Below, piece by piece: positions 32,406 through 42,949 of a DNA stretch of 64,000 nucleotides. The stretch comes from Arsenophonus sp052174495. GTDB lineage: Bacteria > Pseudomonadota > Gammaproteobacteria > Enterobacterales > Enterobacteriaceae. The notes beneath the pieces were generated by a model. It saw only the letters and a list, made by a program, of their open reading frames with translations. It was not told where the DNA came from and searched no databases. The position numbers and the translations under genes are program-made. The first letter of the stretch is position 1. Each line of letters opens with the position of its first letter. The stretch lies in assembly GCA_052174495.1 (NCBI GenBank), contig JBQMRR010000084.1, forward strand, positions 1-64,000. Reading direction: 5' to 3'.

Positions 32406-33890
32406 GCAAATACGATGACAAGTACTATTATTGCGCTTATGGCTATAAATACTAATCTTTAGTAGTCGTTTTATATACTTCCTCTAATAAGAAGAAGTTA
32501 GCATGATAATCTTTCAGTATCTTAATTACATTATAACGACATAAAACTATTCCTGAAGCAACGACTAAATTATTGGAAATTAATAATATGATTTATATGA
32601 ACAATTTCCAATAAAAGCTCATAGCAGGCTGTTTCTACTGATTTTTACTATTCTTTTATATTGATAAATTAAGCATTCAACACATAGAATATGTTAAAGG
32701 TTCTCATGCATTCTTTTGAATGTTATCTCCATTAAGTTCTTAAATGAAAAAAACTATTAATGGTAATTTTAATGCAATTTTTTAATAAAGATTATTTTAA
32801 TGATGTCAAAATATCGACACAATTGTGCTTAGGATAAAAGCATATTAATAAAATCGATAATAATACTCACACCCCTCCTTTATCAAGTTAAATAACCTTA
32901 ACTGTTTTTCCATAGTTCTTTAGGCTTCAATATCAATATTAAAATACTCTATTTCATGTTAAAGTAATTAATAAAAGAATTAGTATTAATATCAATTGGG
33001 TATCATATCTTAGATTGATTATTAATAAGATAACTACATAATTTAATTCAACTTTACGTTCTAAAGCGTATTTGATCTTTTTTAGCATTATAAAAATCTA
33101 TTATTAATAATGACCCTTAATACAGTTAAGGTTTACTGTTATTTCAAGGACATATTTATTAATAAAGTATTTCAATAAAATAAAAATCATTTTTGAATTG
33201 CACAGATTTGATCTAATGAAGTATCGTAAAGTCACGAATAATACGATGTACTAAAGCTAGTTTAGTATAAATCTGAATACGAGAGACTATTTTACATTTT
33301 TACGTTCAATAATTTTAGCTAAAAGATAATTTAAGAAAGCTGAATCTTGAGTAAATTCACTATCACCGTTCCCTTTATTCTGTAGTACAAATAATCAAGC
33401 CACTATTTTCATTATAAAAATAGTTCAATAATATTTTTAAGCGTTTTCGTTATTTTTACCTCCAATACATTGGAAACCTTGACATGAGAAGTGAGGACAT
33501 AAAAGCAGATAACAAGATTATAATATGATATCTGTTGTTAAATGAGTGCCTTTTGTTCTTATGAATCTTTAATCATCTATACCATAATATTTGCCATTGC
33601 CGAAGCTAGTTAGTTAATTTATGTATATGAAAGTTTGTTTATTACCGAAAATGCATTTGATATGGAGTATAAATTAGAGATATAAAGAAAAGCAGATTTT
33701 CTAATCTAATATCAAAAAAGGCTACCTATATACTTACCTTGATAAGCTCGATTTATACGCCTTTATAAATAATTATCTACAATACCTATTTTAAGTTCAC
33801 GCTAAATATTAATTCTTAAATATGATACCCATCAATATAAGCCATTGATCTTTTAGAGAGAGTTATATTAACTACTAATTCAGTTATCAT
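32405..33890 (-). pseudogene. rng: rng (ribonuclease G) remnant
   Basis: Minus strand downstream of maf and mreD, the ancestral order. Blocks run from start to end of RNase G: MITELVVNITLSKRSMAYIDG (family MTAELLVNVTPSETRVAYIDG), IGIVDNYL, NENSGLIICTTE (EQGGFIIRTAAE), NYLLAKIIERKNVK, SYLINNQS and DINTNSF (YLIIDQTEAMTTVDINTGAF), SIIIDFINM (IIIIDFIDM), then ILCVEC. Length is near that of the intact gene, but stops and frameshifts are everywhere. Confidence 0.85.
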
Positions 33891-33904
33891 AGTTTTCTTT
33901 TTAT

Positions 33905-34475
33905 TATTTAATTTTAGAAATTTAGTCAATAATTTATCTATTCAACTAACGGTAACCTTATTACGAGTGATCTTATGATAATAATCTGCTTAACAAAATA
34001 ACCATCTTTATGCTGAGTAGCATAAAATTTTTCCTTATTTATCAGTTCACCCGATAAGATCTATTGATTTATTTTTTATTTATTAAATATGTCCCAATAC
34101 TACTTTGGTAATAATTAGATTATATAATATCTTTTGTTTATCTGATAATGCGATTGTAGTTATAACTCGGTGTGTTTTGCTTGAAAGTTATCGAAATATA
34201 CGCATAGCGTGATGATTTTTATCTTTAGAGCTTACCTAATATTGTTATTATTTATAATAACAATTATCCGCACTGAACATTGGATAGGATTTTGCTGTAG
34301 TATTAATACTACTTTGAGATTCTTACATGCTATGTGAAGAATATATACACTCGGTACCTTTTCTTTATGCAATCGTTTATATATATCAGGGATAATGATA
34401 TTAAATAACTATTCTAGTTATTCAATTAACTTAGATCTTTTTGATGAAGCTGATCTAAATAAATTCTATTAAAAT
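33905..34475 (-). pseudogene. maf: maf (yhdE, nucleotide pyrophosphatase) remnant
   Basis: Between mreD and the rng remnant, as in enterobacteria. Minus-strand blocks: FNIIIPDIY near 34350, LSSKTHRVITTIALSDKQKILYNLIIT near 34120-34200 (family LSGQTHQVMTAVALAD.QHILDCLVVT), DGYFVKQI, and RLPLVE*INY*LNF near 33930-33970 (GLPLVETYELLSNF). Several stops and frameshifts. Confidence 0.8.
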
Positions 34476-34514
34476 AGAAAATTTTCATAGAAAGTAGACA
34501 ATTAATTGTTCGTT

Positions 34515-35003
34515 TTAACGAACTAAAAACTGGCGTCGAACTTTGCGTAGCAATAAAAACATCCCAGGCCACAAGATGGCATTAATTAAGCAGTTCCAGA
34601 ATAATTTTGGATGAAATAATGCAAAAGAAGAAAGAAACTCCGTCCAGAATATTATAAAGTTCATAACTACTGATAATCCCGCAATAAAAAGAGATTGTTG
34701 CCATAGTGGCATAATACGAAGAATCTGATGTTTATATGATGCTAAATAACAAAGTATGCTATAAGCTAATGGATGCACTCCAAGTGCTGAACCTTGAATT
34801 AAATCTATTAAGATACCCAAAAAAAATCCCGTGCCTACGCTAATTCGATGTGGCAAAGCAATAACCCAATAAATTAAAGTTAATGCTAACCATGTTGGCC
34901 GATAATAACTAAATTGATCAGGCCAGGGTACTTGTTCTAGGATTATTGCAATTAAAAAGCACAGGAAAATAATTCACTCTCTATTACCACGGTAATGATT
35001 CAT
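34515..35003 (-). pseudogene. mreD: mreD, full-length frame with one in-frame TGA
   Basis: MreD is a multi-pass inner-membrane partner of MreC in the rod-shape complex. An ATG at 35003 with a good AAAGGA site begins MNHYRGNRE, then TGA at 34976-34974, then an otherwise perfect frame to the normal end (RKVRRQFLVR). Without the stop the product would have about 162 residues, equal to E. coli MreD (162). The stop stands in IIFLCFLIAI's lead-in, where relatives have a Trp, so one G-to-A change (TGG to TGA) explains it. Translation could otherwise start only from a TTG at 34856, losing the first two membrane helices. It could be a young pseudogene, leaky, or a sequencing error. mreB and mreC upstream are intact; maf and rng downstream are dead. 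Confidence 0.75.
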
Positions 35004-35090
35004 TCTATGTTTCCTTTAGTTGACTTAATTTCACAACAGAATATTCCTACTGAATAACCAAAGAAGATTGCTCTAGATTTTTTGTTTTAT

Positions 35091-36032
35091 TCATGGTAAT
35101 TGCGGCCATTGAATCTCATTTTGATTAGGAAATACTTGGGGTAGAATCTTCATTAAACGCTCATTTGCTACATGATATACTTCTGATGGAGATAAAGGAT
35201 AAGAAGGATCTCTAGAGTTTTCCCATAATAATAAGAGATAGCGTAGTCTTTTTAAATCTGCACTAGGTCGCGCATGGATAATCGTATAAGCGCGTTGAAT
35301 ATCATGTTTTACGGAAGAAACAATCGCAACTGGATAACCTTCAGGAAAACGCCTGCCTAAACCAGAAGTAACTATCATATCACCAATACGTATATCAATA
35401 TTATCTGGTAAAGGTTCAAGTTGAAGATTATTCTTGCATCCTGTACCCACCGCAATAACCCGAATATCATTACGTAATACTTGTATAGGTAATGCATGTG
35501 TTGTGTCACAAATCAATAAAACACGACTATTAAAGTGGCTAACTGCGATAACCTGCCCAACAACACCTTTATCACTAATAACAGGCTGTCCTTCATAAAC
35601 ACCATCATGCAAACCTTTATCAATCACAATTTGATCACGATAAGGTGTATTTGCACCTGAAAGCACTTGAGTAACCATCATGTTTTCATCCTGACGTAGA
35701 GGTGAACCCAATAGCTGACGTAATCTAGTATTTTCCTGTTTAAGTTGTCCAAGCAATAAATTATCTGCTTTTTTTAATAAAATCTCTTTTTTCAATTCTT
35801 TATTTTCAAAAAGAAGTTGATCTTTTCTTGCCAATGCATCTGAAATATTATTAAGCAGTTCTCGTGGACTATTTGCTAAAAAGTAAAAAGGACTAATAGC
35901 TATATCTAAATAACTACGTATTTTATTAAAAAAATAAAATTGACGATCAAAAATAATCAATACGATTGCAATAACGATCGCAATGATAATACGTGATTGT
36001 ATGGATGGCCCTTGATTAAAAATTGGTTTCAT
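35091..36032 (-). CDS. mreC: Rod-shape protein MreC
   Basis: MreC is a bitopic inner-membrane protein that activates the elongasome synthases through a periplasmic beta-rich domain. From the Met at 36032 there are 313 residues. The frame opens nine codons further upstream, but homology to MreC begins at this Met (MKPIFNQGPS). The membrane helix is at about residues 11-30, a coiled coil at about 60-110 (KELKKEILLKKADNLLLGQLK), and then the beta domain with SPLRQDENMMVTQV, VYEGQPVISDKGVVGQV and VTSGLGRRFPEGYPVA. The E. coli protein has about 50 more residues, a Pro-rich tail, lost here; the frame ends in TGA. It follows mreB by about 100 bp in the mre operon. Confidence 0.94.
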   Translation of the reverse strand: MKPIFNQGPSIQSRIIIAIVIAIVLIIFDRQFYFFNKIRSYLDIAISPFYFLANSPRELLNNISDALARKDQLLFENKELKKEILLKKADNLLLGQLKQENTRLRQLLGSPLRQDENMMVTQVLSGANTPYRDQIVIDKGLHDGVYEGQPVISDKGVVGQVIAVSHFNSRVLLICDTTHALPIQVLRNDIRVIAVGTGCKNNLQLEPLPDNIDIRIGDMIVTSGLGRRFPEGYPVAIVSSVKHDIQRAYTIIHARPSADLKRLRYLLLLWENSRDPSYPLSPSEVYHVANERLMKILPQVFPNQNEIQWPQLP

Positions 36033-36134
36033 AATTTTTTGATAAAAATAAATAAACATTAAATATTAACATTACTTTGTTTAAAATAAGCAGAAAAGTG
36101 CCATTCTTATGTTTCTCTCTCTGTTGGTTAACGT

Positions 36135-37178
36135 CTAGTCATCACTAAACAGATCACCGCCATGCATATCAATCATTTCCAATGCCTTGCCGCCACCACG
36201 TGCAACACAAGTTAGCGGATCTTCAGCAAGAATAACGGGAATTCCTGTTTCTTCCATTAATAGGCGATCCAGATTACGCAATAACGCACCGCCACCAGTT
36301 AACACCATACCTCGTTCAGAGATATCAGAAGCTAATTCTGGTGGACATTGTTCCAAAGCTAACATAACAGCACTAACAATACCGGTTAAAGGTTCTTGTA
36401 ATGCCTCAAGAATTTCATTCGAATTAAGAGTAAAACCACGAGGTACACCTTCAGCTAGATTACGACCGCGCACTTCAATTTCGTACACTTGATCTGTAGG
36501 ATAGGCTGAACCGATTTCATGTTTAATTCGCTCAGCAGTTGCTTCACCAATTAGTGAACCATAATTACGACGAACATAATTAATGATCGCTTCATCAAAC
36601 CGATCACCACCGATACGTACCGATGACGAATAAACAACGCCATTTAGTGAAATAACAGCAACTTCTGTCGTTCCACCACCAATATCAACCACCATTGAAC
36701 CCGTTGCTTCAGAAACAGGTAACCCGGCACCAATTGCAGCTGACATTGGCTCTTCAATTAAGAAGACTTCGCGAGCTCCAGCACTAAGTGCTGACTCTCG
36801 GATCGCTCTACGCTCTACCTGGGTTGCACCAACAGGCACACAAACTAAGACACGTGGACTTGGGCGCATAAAGCTATTGCTATGAACTTGTTTGATAAAA
36901 TACTGTAACATTTTTTCAGTAACATAAAAATCAGCAATTACGCCATCTTTCATTGGACGAATAGCCGCGATATTACCCGGAGTCCGGCCTAGCATCTGTT
37001 TTGCTTCATGACCTACTGCAGCAACACTTTTAGGTGATCCTGCACGATCTTGACGAATAGCGACAACTGAGGGTTCATCTAATACAATACCTTGTCCTTT
37101 TACATAGATTAAAGTATTGGCGGTACCTAAATCAATAGACAGGTCGTTGGAAAACATGCCCCGAATTTTTTTAAACAT
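36135..37178 (-). CDS. mreB: Rod-shape actin homologue MreB
   Basis: MreB polymerises under the inner membrane and directs lateral wall synthesis; RodZ (whose end lies at the left edge) and MreC connect it to the wall machinery. From the Met at 37178 the product has 347 residues, the E. coli length, and is nearly identical in the parts I can recall: MFSNDLSIDLGTANTLIYV (phosphate 1), VVDIGGGTTEVAVISL (phosphate 2), GMVLTGGGALLRNLD (adenosine). The frame runs 25 codons further upstream without homology; the downstream Met is preferred. Its conservation far exceeds that of its neighbours, a sign of strong selection. csrD, usually upstream, is gone and an IS481 remnant starts about 320 bases away. 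Confidence 0.97.
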   Translation of the reverse strand: MFKKIRGMFSNDLSIDLGTANTLIYVKGQGIVLDEPSVVAIRQDRAGSPKSVAAVGHEAKQMLGRTPGNIAAIRPMKDGVIADFYVTEKMLQYFIKQVHSNSFMRPSPRVLVCVPVGATQVERRAIRESALSAGAREVFLIEEPMSAAIGAGLPVSEATGSMVVDIGGGTTEVAVISLNGVVYSSSVRIGGDRFDEAIINYVRRNYGSLIGEATAERIKHEIGSAYPTDQVYEIEVRGRNLAEGVPRGFTLNSNEILEALQEPLTGIVSAVMLALEQCPPELASDISERGMVLTGGGALLRNLDRLLMEETGIPVILAEDPLTCVARGGGKALEMIDMHGGDLFSDD

Positions 37179-37499
37179 AACAAAAGAATAATCCTGCAAG
37201 CTAGAAACGAATGAAAATTGATCTACTTTACCAACCATATGAAGTAACGACAATAAGTTAATTAAATCGTTTCAATGAAAAGTAGCCAATTTTTATATTA
37301 CAATAATCACATTATTACTGCTTATTTCTGTAATTAATTACAGTTAAAGTAACAATACCTTTATCAAAATCATTTAATATATTTAATAAAAACTTTTTAA
37401 ACAATAAAAAACTATTTTATATTAAAATATACTATTGTATAAGTTTATATAACGCTACATATAATTATTAGTTGATATACGATTTATGTCACTTCTAGG
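37179..37499. other. Upstream region of mreB, no gene
   Basis: About 320 AT-rich bases between the mreB start and the IS481 remnant. The mreBC promoter must lie here or further up, but I see no -35/-10 pair that stands out from the AT background. Confidence 0.35.
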
Positions 37500-38590
37500 A
37501 AGATAGTATAGTTTTTTTTGAATAATTCAATTTTAACTTTGAACTAATCTTTTATAGATTGCAAAGAAATGTTACTCCAATATTGATTGGATAATTCTTG
37601 ATTGTACAATCAAACATATCAATGCAGAGTGATCTTAAACTCTTTATCAGTATTGAAATGAAAGTTTTCCAGCTCATCTTTTATATATGCTATATATGCA
37701 TTGAACGCTCGACCATACCATTCCCGTTTGAGGATGGATTGGTGGGCTTAGGAGTTGGTATTTTATACCAAGTTCTGCACACGCAAACTATTAAATTTCT
37801 TTTTCCGGTAGAGGAACCGTTTTTAGTAGATCAAAAAGTCGCTGTAAATTCTTTACCATTGTGTAAGTGCCATAATGAGTAGCCATGGACATATTTGGCT
37901 AAGATCACGTAAAAAATGTCGAGTATTAGGTGCAGTCTTAGTATTGTAAAAAACAAATAAAAACCCATCGAGTAGCGCACTCTATACTATACTAACAAAA
38001 GATAACGTCGTTAAGCTCCGTTTGGCATTCGTAGTATATAGCTCTTTTACATCTACGTGCAGGTGTAAAATCCCAGGCTCGTAGTTTTTAAACGCTTTAT
38101 GCTTTGCTTTCGGTACTTTCAGTCATATTTCATGAATGCTCCCATAGTCAGTACCTGAATGAATAGTGATCTAGACCAGATCAAGATGCAAAAACGGAGT
38201 TCAGGAATTCGCGTACGACTCCAGTAGATCCGTCGAGATGGAGAAAAACGTTTTTCTCAGGAAAAAACTAGACTTCCTGAGTGCAGGGGGTAGTATCGTT
38301 AATAAACGATGGGGAAATATGGCTATAATCATAAATATTATCTCGTTTTGTCCGTTAAGGCATGATAAGGTAGAATACCTACATAACGCTTAGCTAAAGT
38401 ATAAGCAGGCCCTTTCCTAACTTGAGAGCAGTGAAGACAGTTCTAATTTTAGGTGTTATAATTACCTAATCATAGAGGTAATGATAATAATATTCTGCAT
38501 TAACTATATCCCTAGTAGCTATCTTAGCATGAATAGTTCTACCAACAAGAGTCTACATAATGATCCGGGATGAAATAAGTAATTATAAAA
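37500..38590 (-). mobile_element. IS481-family element, near full length, dead
   Basis: Runs from the T-rich right end (near 37500) to the left end at about 38575 (GGATCATTATGTAGA on the minus strand). Minus-strand blocks: AELGIKYQLLSPPIHPQTGMVW near 37740-37820 (family LGIEHRLTPPKHPQTNGMVERFNG), HFNTDKEFKITLH near 37640 (HRFRSGEELE.TLHRY) and SLQSIKD*FKVKIELF near 37530-37570 (TPIQALKDWY...P.LF). A decayed N-terminal region lies near 38230-38500. It sits where csrD would be, between mreB and acuI. Confidence 0.78.
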
Positions 38591-38785
38591 ATAATTTAAA
38601 TGTAATCAGTAGAATACTGTATCTTTTTATAAAAAATTTTTTTAAATAAGTTAATATTTTGATTGATAATGACACTATTACCGTTAGTAAATATGTTATA
38701 ATTTATTTATTATTGAGTTTTTATGTCCTAAAAACGAAAAATAATTTTATTAACCATTCTTATGTAAATTTAAATGCCATAAATT

Positions 38786-39490
38786 GTGAATGCTTTGCTA
38801 TTTTGCTATTATTTAGCGCAAGAAAATTAAGTATTAAAAGCTAGCATAAAATCCATCTATGATATACTTTTACCCTCTGGAGACCTTACTGTAGATATTT
38901 ATTGTTCTAAACTAAACTATAAAAAAGACAGTTTAGTTAATATCAGTAAAAAATACCTGCTAGTTCCTGATAGTGTAACAAGTATCGATTTTTTGAAGTA
39001 TCATTAACTTTTTAATAGATATAAAATTTAAAGTTGGCCAATAAGATTTATTAACCGGTTGCGGAGTGTTGATGAAAACTATTGAGAGGATTAAACAAAA
39101 TAAGCGTGAGTACTAGATAAATGGTTAATAGTTGTTTTTGATAAAATGACGATTCTCGTAAGAAACGAGAATCAACACTGTTGATTTACAGCTATGCTAG
39201 CTATGCTCTGTATAATGATTTTAGAAGAAAATGAAACAACCAATTGATAAAAGATAACATTCTTATGACAATGTCCTATAGAAGTGTAGGTGTAGTACCG
39301 CAATATAACTTTTATAAACCTATTTATTCCGTTAAAGCAGTAACTGCTATAATTAGCAATATCGATTATTTAAAGATACTTGATAGTTAGGAAATTACTC
39401 TTTTTAAGAGAAAAGAGGATATCTCTCTTATTCTTAAGAGAGGGGATGAAATCGATTTATTGTGAATTTATTGTAAGTTAAGATTTTATT
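38786..39490 (+). pseudogene. acuI: acuI (yhdH, acryloyl-CoA reductase-type) remnant
   Basis: Plus-strand blocks match the MDR-type oxidoreductase YhdH/AcuI that lies between csrD and accB in E. coli: VNALLF..YLAQEN, then IYDILLPSGDLTVDIYCSKLNYK (family ESRLPEGDVTVDVHWSSLNYK), LLTGCGV (LLTGWGVGE), KWLIVVFDK, FTAML, and KPIYSVKAVTAIISNIDYLKIL (HKLGYQVVAVSGRESTHEYLKSL). Broken by stops and frameshifts and cut off near the IS91 remnant. Confidence 0.8.
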
Positions 39491-39639
39491 AAAGTTTCTA
39501 GTTTTTAACTTAATGCACTAATCTTAGAAAGATTAAGCTAAGTATTAGCTTAATAACTCTTATTTTTATTTTATAAATTCTTTTTTTTAATAATTCCGTT
39601 ATCTGTCTTAACAGGATGAGTGTTAATAAAAAGTAGTTT

Positions 39640-41230
39640 GTAGTCACTCACAGAGAATGCATTTGTATAAATCTATGCGCAGAAATCTTTTATCAGAACG
39701 GAGAATCTAAGTTTTTTCCTATTTTTTGTAAGCTCATCACCTTAAGCGCCTTTACAACTTCGGTAAAGGCGTGCTCGTTTATGTTTCAACAAAAAACTAT
39801 AGTAATGCAGCGTCTTAAAATTCCTTACCGGAATATAGTTTTTATATACCACTAAATCATCTTTTCCTGCTTCAGTGGATTTGCTGCTGGTATTATTTAC
39901 TCTGATGGTTATAGTAATAGTATATAACACCTTTTCTTGATTTGGTAATGTTAAATTTTGATATGGATACTGAGCTCGTTTAAGGTGTAGCGCTATAGCT
40001 ATTTTACGTTATGCTACACCATTCGTCTTTTTTAACAAAGTACACTTTTCCAGTAATACCTGTACTGTAGCTTTGGAGTACTCTGATACACTTTCCTGGA
40101 TCGGATATGCCAAAGAGTAGAAAATCTAGGATTTATTAGATCATCCCTGTAAATGCACTAGTCGAATGATAATACCTTATCAGATTTGCGTCCGCTTGTC
40201 CTTTCTTTTAAAGAACACATCACCTCATTATAGCATGTTTAATATTTAGGCTGATATGAGTGATGGAGGTGTAAACATGCAGATGTTGATTGAGTTGTCA
40301 AGCATAAGTATGCAAGGCATAATAAAAATAGCAATTTTTTAATGCCTTATTTTGCGTGCTAACTTACAGCCTAGCTTACTAGGAGACGCAAAACAGAGGA
40401 TTGATTATCCAAAAAGTCAGTTATTTTAAAAAAGGGCATAGAAGATGAGGTATTAATGAAAGTAATGTGTTGCCAGTTGCAATTGAGCAAATATAAATTT
40501 ATTGTGCTAATTTACTGCTCGATAGCTTTAAAATCACATGAGCTATAGGATTTTTTTACAGCTATGCAAAAAATAACAATGTAAATCTTTAGGAAAGGTG
40601 CAGTTAATAGCTAGAGAAGATAAACTACATGACACAAAGTACTGTAGTAAAACAGTCGCTTAACAGATATAGACGCATTTATAAGTTTACCGTTTTTGCC
40701 ATGTTTCAAAAAATTTATTCCAGTTGTCATCAATGCTGAAAACCAGTTAGTTGATCTGAGAAAATATATATCTAGTAAATTACTTTTGCATCTTTTTCTA
40801 GAGAAAAGATGTCATTCTGTCCGTATTTATAAGGGTCTCTCTGCCTAGTTATCATTCTGTTTATTCTAGGAGTAAGCAGAGAAGAATTATCCATATTTCT
40901 CTATAAGTAATAAATTTATTGAAAAGCATACTTTAGTTATTTCCATCAATTCAATCGTATCCAAAATTATTAACTTGGGGTCTGGATCGTTGATCAAAAC
41001 TCCGAATAATAGTAACTATAAGCGATAATACTTATATGTCTAGAAAAATTGAGAACCGAGAGCCCGGATCCAATTGTTGCACACCGTATTTTGAGTATCA
41101 TAAAAATTTAGTCGGTCTGTCATCATTAATTTCATGAGAGAGATTAAAGCCTTTTAGATAAACAGGAGGTGTAATATGTAAATCGTATATTGTCTTCCTG
41201 ATTTACTTAATTGTCGCTTTCTAGGAGACT
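39640..41230 (-). mobile_element. IS91-family element, dead
   Basis: Minus-strand blocks in order: LLNCNWQHITF near 40480 (family LPDCEWQHITF), CILMLDNSINICMFTPPSLI near 40260-40320 (LHTYGR.LN.HPHIHLS), and at 39742-39930 an open stretch with KDDLVVYKNYIPVRNFKTLHYYSFLLKHKRARL (shown here in part; family EEMI..VI.HIPERHFKMVRYFGFL.NRKRG). Another 500 bases upstream (about 40730-41230) align with 53490-53990 before the other long IS91 copy and belong to the element. Confidence 0.72.
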
Positions 41231-41951
41231 TATTCTGAACTATCTGGTTGAATTCCTAAAATTAAGATATCGAAGAATAAAAATAGTATTTAGATCATGA
41301 ATATGCAAAAACAGTTCAGCTGTTCCGCTCTCACCATAGTGAGTTAGGTGGTTTGCCCTAAACAAGTGCTACTGCTAGATAAAGAATTTACTAAATATCT
41401 CACCCTTTAAAAGGTGAGAGTAAACAGGAACTATAGATACTATTGAGGCAATATAATAGTAACTATTATTTCACAAATATGCTATTCAGGTACAGCAGCA
41501 GCATTTACAGCAACAGCATTTAGTTCTAGACACCAATATTATGTTATCGGTAATAGTGATCTCGTATCTTCTGCATAAGATGCGATTACAAGAATTAACT
41601 CTGTGATTATTCTAATAATAAAACGCTTACAGATATAACAACGGTTAGCTAATTTATTCAGTAGTTTTTATCAATTAAGAAAAAAAAAGAGAGACATCCC
41701 ATTAAAAAATAATTTATTATGCCGATAAATTAATTAATAACCAAATAACCAGCCGAGAAGATTCTCCCCCCTCTCTATCACTGGTAAAATAGATAAATTT
41801 TTAAAAATTTAGATAATTTTACTGCTAATTGCAATGAAATATTTATAATTTCCCGTATGTATTAAAATAAACATCTTTTATAAGAAAAAGATGACAAATT
41901 ATTAGCATCAAGTTATGATAACTGATTTATCAATCGGGAGATATCTGCAAA
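41231..41951. other. Region upstream of aroQ
   Basis: About 720 bases without a recognisable gene. Near 41490-41525 there is a short CAG/CAT-rich run (GTACAGCAGCAGCATTTACA). Just before aroQ (41872-41893) an 8-bp perfect stem CATCTTTT/AAAAGATG with a 6-base loop lies in the presumed leader. The promoter of aroQ-accB-accC is expected here, but no clear boxes stand out. Confidence 0.35.
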
Positions 41952-42434
41952 ATGGAAAAAATTTTTCATATTTTGCTGCTAAATGGTCCAAATTTAAATA
42001 TGCTGGGGACAAGAGAGACGGCATTCTACGGCGCTTTTACCCTCCAGGATATTGTTAACAAAACAAGTCAAAAAGCAAAACAATTAGGAGTTAAATTAAG
42101 TCATTTTCAATCTAATGCAGAACATGAGCTTATTAATGAAATCCATAAAATTCAAAGAAAAATTGACTTTATATTGATTAATCCAGCAGCATTAACGCAT
42201 ACTAGTGTAGCATTACGAGATGCTATATTAAGCGTTAACATTCCTTTTTATGAAATTCATATTACTAATATTCATGCACGTGAACCATTTAGACGTCATT
42301 CCTATATCTCTGATATAGCAAATGGGGTCATCTGTGGTTTCCATTATGATGGTTATATTTTTGCATTAGAGTCTGCAGTTAAATTCTTATTAAGAATTAA
42401 AGAATTAGCAACCATTAATGAACCCCCAATTTAA
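41952..42434 (+). CDS. aroQ: 3-dehydroquinate dehydratase, type II
   Basis: AroQ dehydrates 3-dehydroquinate to 3-dehydroshikimate, third step of the shikimate pathway, in a dodecameric type II enzyme. The 160 residues show the family in order: LLLNGPNLNMLGTRE with the catalytic Arg region and FYG Tyr lid, FQSNAEHELINEIH, ILINPAALTHTSVALRDAI, VEIH-type YEIHITNIHAREPFRRHSYIS with the catalytic His and the Arg of the lid, and GVICGFHYDGY. GGGAG lies about 11 bases before ATG. In Serratia and Yersinia aroQ directly precedes accB, as here; the gap is 33 bases, so all three are probably one operon. Confidence 0.97.
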   Translation: MEKIFHILLLNGPNLNMLGTRETAFYGAFTLQDIVNKTSQKAKQLGVKLSHFQSNAEHELINEIHKIQRKIDFILINPAALTHTSVALRDAILSVNIPFYEIHITNIHAREPFRRHSYISDIANGVICGFHYDGYIFALESAVKFLLRIKELATINEPPI

Positions 42435-42467
42435 TAAATATAAAGAATAAAATATGGAATTAACTTT

Positions 42468-42938
42468 ATGGATATTCGTAAAATTAAAAAATTGATTGAG
42501 CTTGTTGAAGAATCTAGCATTTCTGAACTAGAAATTTCGGAAGGTGAAGAATCAGTGCGTATAAGCCGTACAATCGTACAAAATTTACCAACTATACAGA
42601 AGTATATGACAACATCAACTTCGCATCAACCCGCTTTAGCAAACGCCATAGCACCTTCTCAAATTTTACCTAAAACAGTAAATGAGAAAAAACCAGAAAT
42701 CACTGGTTATACTGTTCGTTCGTCAATGGTAGGTACCTTTTATCGAGGGATAAGTCCAGAAGCAAAACCATTTATTGAAGTAGGCCAAACAGTTAAAATA
42801 GGAGATCCTCTATGTATTATTGAAGCGATGAAAATGATGAATCAGATCGAAGCAGATAAAGCGGGTATAGTTAAAGCAATCCTGCTGAAAAATGGAGAAG
42901 CAGTTGAATTTGACGAGCCGTTAGTTATTATTGAATAA
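42468..42938 (+). CDS. accB: Biotin carboxyl carrier protein of acetyl-CoA carboxylase
   Basis: AccB (BCCP) carries biotin between the carboxylase AccC and the transferase AccAD in the first step of fatty acid synthesis. It has 156 residues, the E. coli length. The N-terminal assembly helix (MDIRKIKKLIELVEES) binds AccC; a Pro/Ala/Thr linker follows (about 40-75); the biotinyl domain ends with EAMKMMNQIEADKAG, where Lys122 is the biotinylation site. Eleven bases separate it from accC. Intact linker and domain suggest normal function. In E. coli accB limits its own operon's expression; no such site can be identified here. Confidence 0.98.
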   Translation: MDIRKIKKLIELVEESSISELEISEGEESVRISRTIVQNLPTIQKYMTTSTSHQPALANAIAPSQILPKTVNEKKPEITGYTVRSSMVGTFYRGISPEAKPFIEVGQTVKIGDPLCIIEAMKMMNQIEADKAGIVKAILLKNGEAVEFDEPLVIIE

Positions 42939-42949
42939 CGAGGCATCTT

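Noticed and set aside
34974..34976. Reading TGA as tryptophan (code change as in some tiny symbionts) to rescue mreD
   Set aside because: About twenty long intact genes here contain no other internal TGA although they contain many TGG Trp codons; a reassigned code at this AT content would show many. rodZ and mreC also end in TGA.
36187..36492. Frame of 101 codons antisense to mreB
   Set aside because: Shadow of the strongly conserved mreB frame; no ribosome site and no family.
39151..39173. Short perfect hairpin GATTCTCGT/ACGAGAATC as a regulatory site
   Set aside because: It lies inside the acuI remnant, has no T-run, and stems of this size arise by chance in AT-rich DNA.
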